NCBI GenBank assembly: GCA_015227615.1
Contig: JAALGZ010000005.1
Span: 620,001-684,000, forward strand
DNA: 64,000 nt
Origin: Labyrinthula sp. Ha
Lineage: Eukaryota > Sar > Bigyra > Labyrinthulida > Labyrinthulaceae
Reading direction: 5' to 3'
The notes under the pieces are model-generated. The model was not told where the DNA came from. It made no database searches and saw only the letters and a list, made by a program, of their open reading frames with translations. Position numbers and translations under genes: made by a program. Of the stretch, positions 58,271 through 64,000 are shown one piece after another (position 1 is the first letter of the stretch; every line of letters begins with the position of its first letter).

Positions 58271-59203
58271 ATGACACAAACACAAACAAAGAATACAACA
58301 CCATGTCTCATATCCACACTTTCGACCATTTACCTATGGGCAGTTTTCTGGGGATTACACACTGTCGTTTTACTACTTCAGGTCGTGTACTGCCTTGCGT
58401 TCTTCTGGTTATTTCCTTGTAACCAAACATTATTCAAGTTTGGGTTAACAAAGTTGCACGCAATCACGACTTACTTTTTTATTTGGTTTAATCCCTTCTG
58501 GTACGTTTCAATTCATGGAAAGCGACCTAAAGTACCCAAAAATTCAATAATGTATACCATTTCTACTTCTAACTTGTAGTTTTTCCAATCATCTTTGTTA
58601 CGTAGATGCCTGGGTAGTTCATTACGCGTTCATTAGAGAGACAGTTAATTTTGTTGCAATGGGTAAGATTTTGGCTTGAACTTAAAATTAGGCATACTTT
58701 TCAAAATGCCTGTCCTTGGTCAGGTTCTTCATCTTTCTGGACACTTGCCGGTTTGGTTCTACACAGACAAGACGGACGGGAAATCAAAGGTTAGAGGCAG
58801 AGAAGAGCTTGAAAAAAGAGCTGTTAGAAAATTATCAAACGGTGGAAAAATAGTTGTTTTTCCAGAAGGTAGTCTTTCGTTTTCAGGTGAAGTGAAACCT
58901 TTTAAGATTGGTTTCTTTAAAGTTGCAAAAGAAGCAGAGTCCACAGTAATTCCTGTGGCCACTTTTGGGAACCATAAATTGTTTCCACCTGGAACTCAAT
59001 ATGCAGCTGCTGGAGCGGGAAAAATGCACTTAATATACGGCAAACCTGTTCAAGCAAATGACTTTGCATCAGCTGAGGAGCTAAGGGATTTTGTAAGAGA
59101 TGAGGTTGTAAAGCTTCAGAAACAGCTTCCAAATTTTAAGGAGGCAAATCCAGTAGACCTGTCTACAACACCGATTGAAAATAGCTATAGTGCTCAGGTT
59201 TAG
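58271..59203 (+). CDS. 1-acyl-sn-glycerol-3-phosphate acyltransferase (PlsC/LPAAT)
   Basis: Three exons (58271-58551, 58580-58662, 58692-59203) encode 291 aa. Two hydrophobic stretches near the N-terminus (about 15-65) anchor it in the membrane, probably the ER. The first splice creates IIFSNHLCYVDAW, the catalytic NHx4D motif. VVFPEGSLSFSG is the FPEGT-like block, with Ser in place of Thr, and TVIPVATFGNH matches the VIPVxI block. The enzyme adds an acyl chain to lysophosphatidic acid to make phosphatidic acid, for phospholipids and storage lipid. The ATG at 58271 is the first in frame. An alternative GTAG...GTAG intron nearby would destroy the motif. The stop is 177 bp from the convergent MFS gene. 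Confidence 0.92.
58552..58579 (+). other. 28-nt intron 1 of acyltransferase
   Basis: Donor GTATAC, ideal branch motif TTCTAAC six bases before the acceptor TTGTAG. It joins VPKNSII to FSNHLCYVD and so creates the active site. Confidence 0.93.
58663..58691 (+). other. 29-nt intron 2 of acyltransferase
   Basis: Donor GTAAGA, branch-like TTGAAC, acceptor ATTAG. It joins NFVAMG to ILFKMPVLGQ; unspliced reading hits TGA within the intron. Confidence 0.92.
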
Positions 59204-59380
59204 GTGGGAGAAATAGTTGACAGTAGGTTTGTCTTTATTTAGTCTAGGTCATAGTAAGAAAGCTTAAATATAAATTGTTTGTGTAGGCCTAGTCTGGAAT
59301 CCAAAAATGGTAGTTCTATTTCTATGTTCTTTTCTAAAATTATTTACAGAGTACAAAAAAATAAATATGGAAACCATCTT

Positions 59381-61193
59381 CTAACGTAAATAACTACTTC
59401 TAAGTCTATAACCGGTATACAGAGATATCATCATTAACCCTACCCCGTTTCCTAATATGGCTTCATTCTTACCAAACACATCTGCTAACATTCCGGCACT
59501 TAAGGACCCGGTCAGCATACCTAGATCTCCCGCGATTCTTAACCAAGCAAGGCCTTTACTCTTTTGTCTAAGAGGTACTCTTTCCGAAATAAAAGAGGTA
59601 GGACCAGATCCAAGAACTGTTCCTGATAAAACCCAAAATAAAACTGCTGGTACGAAATACTCAATTTGAGTTTCCATGGCTGCCACAGTCATTCCAGCAG
59701 CTACTAACATACTAGCTGGAACGATGGTGCGTTCTGGTTTGTACCTGTCAATTAACTTCCCTGCAATTGGTGTTCCTAGAACACCCACAAACGACATTGC
59801 CGCAAAAACAAGACCCATCTTATCCGGAGACAGGTTCATTCCATCAGGATCAGAAAGCACCAGTGGCAAAATTGTCATTTGGTTGCCAGATAAAACATAC
59901 CAATATAGTCCGTTTATTGCAATAATACTAATCACATCTTTATTCTTGTAAAATGGTTCTTCTGGATGCTCATCTTCATCATCCTTATGATCAATTAACC
60001 TTTTCTTATATTCCGGTAAGAAAGGCTCTTTAAGTTTCACACTGGCAGTAGCCCAAATGCCACCAAAACAACCACCAGCTAAAGCGAAAGTTAATGGAAT
60101 TGAAAAGCTGGATATCATTAAGCCCCCTATTGCAGGTCCAAAAGAAGCTCCCAAGTTGAAAGCTGTAATTGGAGGCGAAATGGTTCGGGCTCGGTTCTTA
60201 TTTGTACTTATATCAGAAAGATAAATCGTAGCAGCTGAAGAAAAGAAAGATACAGCTACCCCTGTGAATATTCTTGAGGCCAGCATAACTTCATAAGATG
60301 GAGCCACGTGTAGCAGATAACCCAAACCAAGGTTTGTCAAAGAGAGGATTCCAATCCCAGAAACAATAACTTTCTTTCTACCAAATCTATCAACCAGCCG
60401 AGCTGAGGGTACATTACTTAACATTTTTGCCAAGGCAAACGCTCCTATTATTGAGCCGTATTCCACCGAACTAAAATTTAGTTGATGTGCCAGTTCAGGC
60501 AAAATGGGTACAACCAACCCAACGGAGGTTCCCATCGCTAAAAATGTTGCTGTAAGAGTTTGAACTGAGGGATCTATTCTATTTGCAAGTTCCAGTATGG
60601 ATTGTTTAAACTCCTCTTTATTTAAAGTTTCATGCTTTTGGAATATAGCTGAGGTTAATTCTTCAGATTTCTTAGACACTTGATGAAACGATGCTTTTCC
60701 TTCATACACTTTGGCATTCAGATCTACCAAAAAGGAAAGAACTCGACTCTGAACCTCGTCTTTTATGAGAAACTGCTGCTCAGTCATGACCAATGAGCTA
60801 AAGGCTCTTTCAATTTCCTCATCAGAAAATTCCTGCAGATCGAATATAGAAAATGCAAACTTTGGCAAGGCTGTGTTTTTCCAATCGGCACTTACTACTT
60901 GAATTTCTGAGGCTTCAGATTGTGTGACACCCTCAGACGCTTTTGGAGTTTTTAATATCTCCTCCTGAATATTTGATCTCTGTCTTTTACGAGTAGTAAG
61001 TCCCTTGTTAATTATGTCCTCATGATGAACTTCGCGCAATGTTTTGTCAAGAGCCTCAACAGCCTAGAAAAACATAAAAGTCAAAAGAAACTACCGCAGG
61101 TGGTCCTAAAGACTTATATCGAATGTTAATTTGGTGATTCAGAAAAACTTTCGAGTAGAATTTGCTGGATAATGAAATTCTCAGCGACTGCAT
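59381..61193 (-). CDS. MFS carrier with probable mitochondrial presequence and soluble N-domain
   Basis: Two exons (61193-61095 and 61063-59381) encode 593 aa. Exon 1 gives 33 residues starting MQSLRISLSSKFYSKVFLNH, basic, Ser-rich and without acidic residues: a likely mitochondrial (less likely plastid) presequence. Residues about 40-195 are soluble and helical (FDLQEFSDEEIERAF, LNKEEFKQSILELANRID), somewhat EF-hand-like in spacing but without a clear calcium loop. The 12-helix MFS domain starts near 200, with motif A in SARLVDRFGRKKV and a charged central loop (DHKDDEDEHPEEP). The closest general type is tetracycline-resistance-like or drug:H+ antiporters. Substrate is unknown. A reading from exon 2 alone would lack an ATG and the presequence. 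Confidence 0.88.
61064..61094 (-). other. 31-nt intron of MFS carrier
   Basis: Donor GTAGTT, TTTGACTT branch-like motif, long T-rich tract, acceptor TTCTAG. It joins KSLGPPA to AVEALDKTLRE. Exon 1 reads open back to an ATG at 61191-61193. Confidence 0.87.
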
Positions 61194-64000
61194 TTACCCT
61201 GAAGTTGTTTTTTCTTTATTTCACTTTTTGATGTATAATTTTGGGCAGTCGTTGCTTAACGGATATGTTCGTCCCAGCATTTCGGCAAGAAGAGTGAAAA
61301 TATATTCGGTTTATACGTTTCGTTTAGGTACGTTTGTGTGGGTCTTTAGATTCAATATACACCTAAAATGAAACCTCATTTTAACCAAGCTTTTAGAAGA
61401 AGAAGCCTACAACATAGACATGTTTAATGCTTACAGCCCTCTAAGCTAAGTACACTGGGAAGAAGTTTGTGTAGAGTCAACATCGGAAATTTCTTTTAAA
61501 GAAAATTATAATCTAAGTACTATGAGTTACTTTTGATGTATCGTTCAGTTGTTAGACTATTCTTTTTGAAAAACTTACTTAATGAACTTTTCTGCAAATA
61601 AATCTTAAAACAGCCTTCTAGAGGAAAACAAACACAAAGTCAACTCTCTAACTTAGAGCTTCCAAAACGTTGTAGCCGTATGTTCTAATAATAGATAAAA
61701 ACTGGAGCTTATACTAACTTCAGTGATGATGTAGTTTGTGTTTTCATAATTTACTCTGAACAATTGTACTGCATTCGCAGGTAACTTTCCGTAGAAAAAA
61801 ATGTTCCTAAAGCTTAGCATCACACATAGGCCTTCTCATCCATAGTTTTATTGTACTTAATATTAACATATTTAACTCTTCATTTGTCGTCCTCATAAGG
61901 TTCACTACAGAGCTATAATTAGGCGAGACAAGGTGCGAATAACATTCTTAACTTGTAACAAACGCAAGCGAGCTTAGATCGACCAGATGAATTTATAAAG
62001 CTCAGGAAAAAACGTAATTTTGAGGCAGTGAAAAATGGTGTGCAGTGGGACTAGCTTTACTAGGAATATTCACGCTATCTGCTTCTTGTACATGGACAAG
62101 GAAACCTCAAGATTAAAAAAAAACATGTACGAACTGATGACGAAAAACAGGACAGAGAAACAGGATAGAGAAATTGGTTCAAGAGCTAAAATTAAGTGAT
62201 ACATCTTTACATGAGTTAGGGGAAACATTTCATCAACAACTGTCTTGTAAAAGTAAGCGTGTCTAGGAAATGAACTATAAGAGCATAGAATTGAACTCCT
62301 ACTCAATATAGCATTGAAGATATCAGTCTTCTTTAAACATACCTATCTTCTCGCTCGGAAACCAAGGCTCGATTGTGCTAGCTTCTGTAGGTAGCTAATA
62401 AGTCGTCAGTTACTTTAGCTTGAAAACATTCTGAGTTTCATAGCAATATCTATTGAACACAGCATGAGAATCACCCAATGTCTCCTGTTCTTATGTTGGG
62501 AGTACCTGACTATTGTAATATCATTACATCACTTTTAATTAATAAAAATTAAACAGCTTCTAAAGTAAGTAGAACAAGACAACTATTTACATTTGCAGAA
62601 GACCAAGTTGAAGTCAAAGGTTTTTACCTCAAAGTACAATATATAGCAAGGGCACAAACAATACTGAAATCATGTATAACGAGCTGCGCCAACTTTTTCA
62701 CAGGTCATGATCACAGCTGTACATCAATTTTCCTAGAATCGAATCCAATTTAACCGTGCCAAAGCGGTACTAACTTAGCATCAGCATTGCAGCTCGTTCT
62801 GTCCATCTTCAAATTCACCTAGGTGATATTTAATAGTCATGTGATCTCTAGAAAGAGAGAAGTACTCCGACTTTGTTAGTTATGATCTGTTCCCTTTCAT
62901 CAAGATCGTTGATAAAGTCATAAGGAGGTCAAGGACTTTCTTAATCTCATATCATGAACACGCCATTAGGACCAGGCTATTTGTTCTACACAAGTTTCGG
63001 ACTAGAATGACTCATAAGCCAATAAAGTAGTGGAGATTTCACCAGGAAGAATTAACAATTAACAATCCATGGTTTCTCAAGACTCAAGCTTAATTGTTCG
63101 CACATAAATTTACTTAGATTCCACCTTTGCATTTGACGCTAAAATACACAATCTATTTTTTAACGAATATATTCAATGAATACTAGATCTTAAGATATCG
63201 GCTAAGGTGTTTAGAAAATAATTTAGTATTTGCTGATGATGTGCACCCAATGTAATATTATAGTGTCCCTAGGGTGCATATTGAAAGACTGCTTGAAAAG
63301 CTGGCGAGTAATTTCCAGCCATAAAATATGTTTTTAGGTACAACATATTTTTTGCTTTAATGGGATATTTTCGAAAAAAACACAGAGTTATTCAATGCTG
63401 CTTACTTCACATTGCAAATATATTATTACAGATTGTAATAAAATATGGCAGTCAATCCAAACAATATAATAAAAAAAGGTGCTTATGCTCAATGCAATCG
63501 TAAGAAACTAAGCGATAGCTCATTCATGGAAGCTCGTGTATAGTGTTCTATTCAGTCCTACACTAATATCGTACTTTTCATTTAGGCCACACTGCAATAG
63601 GATACTTCGTCACTTGAATGACCAGCTACAAGAGATCTATCCATTGTAAAGTTGCACATAACTCCCCTCTGTCAATTCATTATTACATCAATGAACTAAG
63701 ATAATAGTTTCATTGATGATGAAGTGGCTAGGCTTGTATAAAGGGTTTGGACCCATTGCTTAATGAGTTCTTTTTTTCATACAAACGATTTGAATCTGTT
63801 CTTCAGAATTCACAATGAGGTGTTTGATGTAGTTATCAGGATCAGTTTCTTTATAGGCCTTACTGGAACATAGTTTAAAAGGAGTAGGCTCTAGTACATA
63901 CTAAGGCTTGGAAGTTAATAACCCCTGAAAAGCGAGCTTGTTTTGAGATTTATGTTCTGTTGATATGACTTAGGTGTCAAATACTTAATAACAGGATCAA
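61194..64000. other. Intergenic, no intact gene
   Basis: Presumed promoter of the MFS gene in the first few hundred bases, then about 2.5 kb without convincing ORFs. A LINE-like FADD scrap lies near 63.2 kb (separate entry). Confidence 0.5.
63199..63315 (+). mobile_element. Possible LINE reverse-transcriptase scrap
   Basis: One plus-strand frame reads NNLVFADDV and, after a stop, continues in the same frame with VHIERLLEKLASNFQP. This matches the LINE RT box C (hydrophobic-x-FADDV) followed by an amphipathic helix of the type -LL-KL---. No other RT blocks were found around it. It would be a small, old fragment, or chance. Confidence 0.3.

Noticed and set aside
58576-58605. Alternative 30-nt GTAG...GTAG intron in the acyltransferase
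   Set aside because: It deletes the catalytic NHx4D motif and shifts the frame into a stop; the 28-nt intron at 58552-58579 keeps everything.

Overview
This window is eukaryotic nuclear DNA, strongly A+T-rich, from what looks like a unicellular alga or protist. All genes use the standard code. Nine GT-AG introns can be read with confidence and they are extremely short (27-31 bases, donors always GTA). Large genes such as the Lon protease, a myosin and eIF2D have no intron at all. A WRKY19-like CX4CX10CX2H zinc-finger protein and an MFS carrier with a long soluble N-terminus hint at stramenopile-like or related algal lineages. That is weak evidence and the lineage is left open.

Genes sit in tight islands separated by 3-9 kb stretches with no recognisable gene. 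Island 1 (8.9-13.1 kb): zinc-finger protein, mitochondrial Lon protease, and an uncertain spliced membrane-protein gene. Island 2 (17.8-21.3 kb): ARL1 GTPase, a Hippo/MST-type kinase with four tiny introns, and an FCP/SCP-type phosphatase. A lone eIF2D gene lies at 26.8-28.6 kb. Island 3 (42.7-47.1 kb): a six-IQ myosin and one or two unknown genes. Island 4 (50.4-53.0 kb): a Sec14-like lipid-binding protein, ADF/cofilin and a tetraspanin. Island 5 (58.3-61.2 kb): an acylglycerophosphate acyltransferase and an MFS carrier whose true start lies behind a 31-base intron and supplies a probable mitochondrial presequence.

Mobile DNA: a complete but decayed hAT DNA transposon (3310-7414) has exact 15-bp terminal inverted repeats, a perfect 8-bp target duplication GTTATGGG, TAACGG-rich subterminal repeats and a relic of the transposase dimerisation domain. 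A decayed non-LTR (LINE) element fills about 37.5-41.7 kb on the minus strand and carries an AP-type endonuclease, a reverse transcriptase, a Cys/His finger and a polar repeat tail. Weaker traces of a LINE reverse transcriptase (about 63.2 kb) and a Ty3/gypsy-type integrase (about 14.7 kb) suggest that much of the intergenic DNA is worn-out mobile DNA.

Functionally the genes are housekeeping: trafficking and lipid transfer (ARL1, Sec14-like, acyltransferase), actin and motor functions (cofilin, myosin), signalling (MST kinase, phosphatase), translation (eIF2D) and mitochondria (Lon, MFS carrier). No CRISPR array, prokaryotic operon, rRNA or intact tRNA gene was seen. The most notable features are the ultra-short introns, the contrast between packed islands and long empty stretches, and the exact hAT ends.
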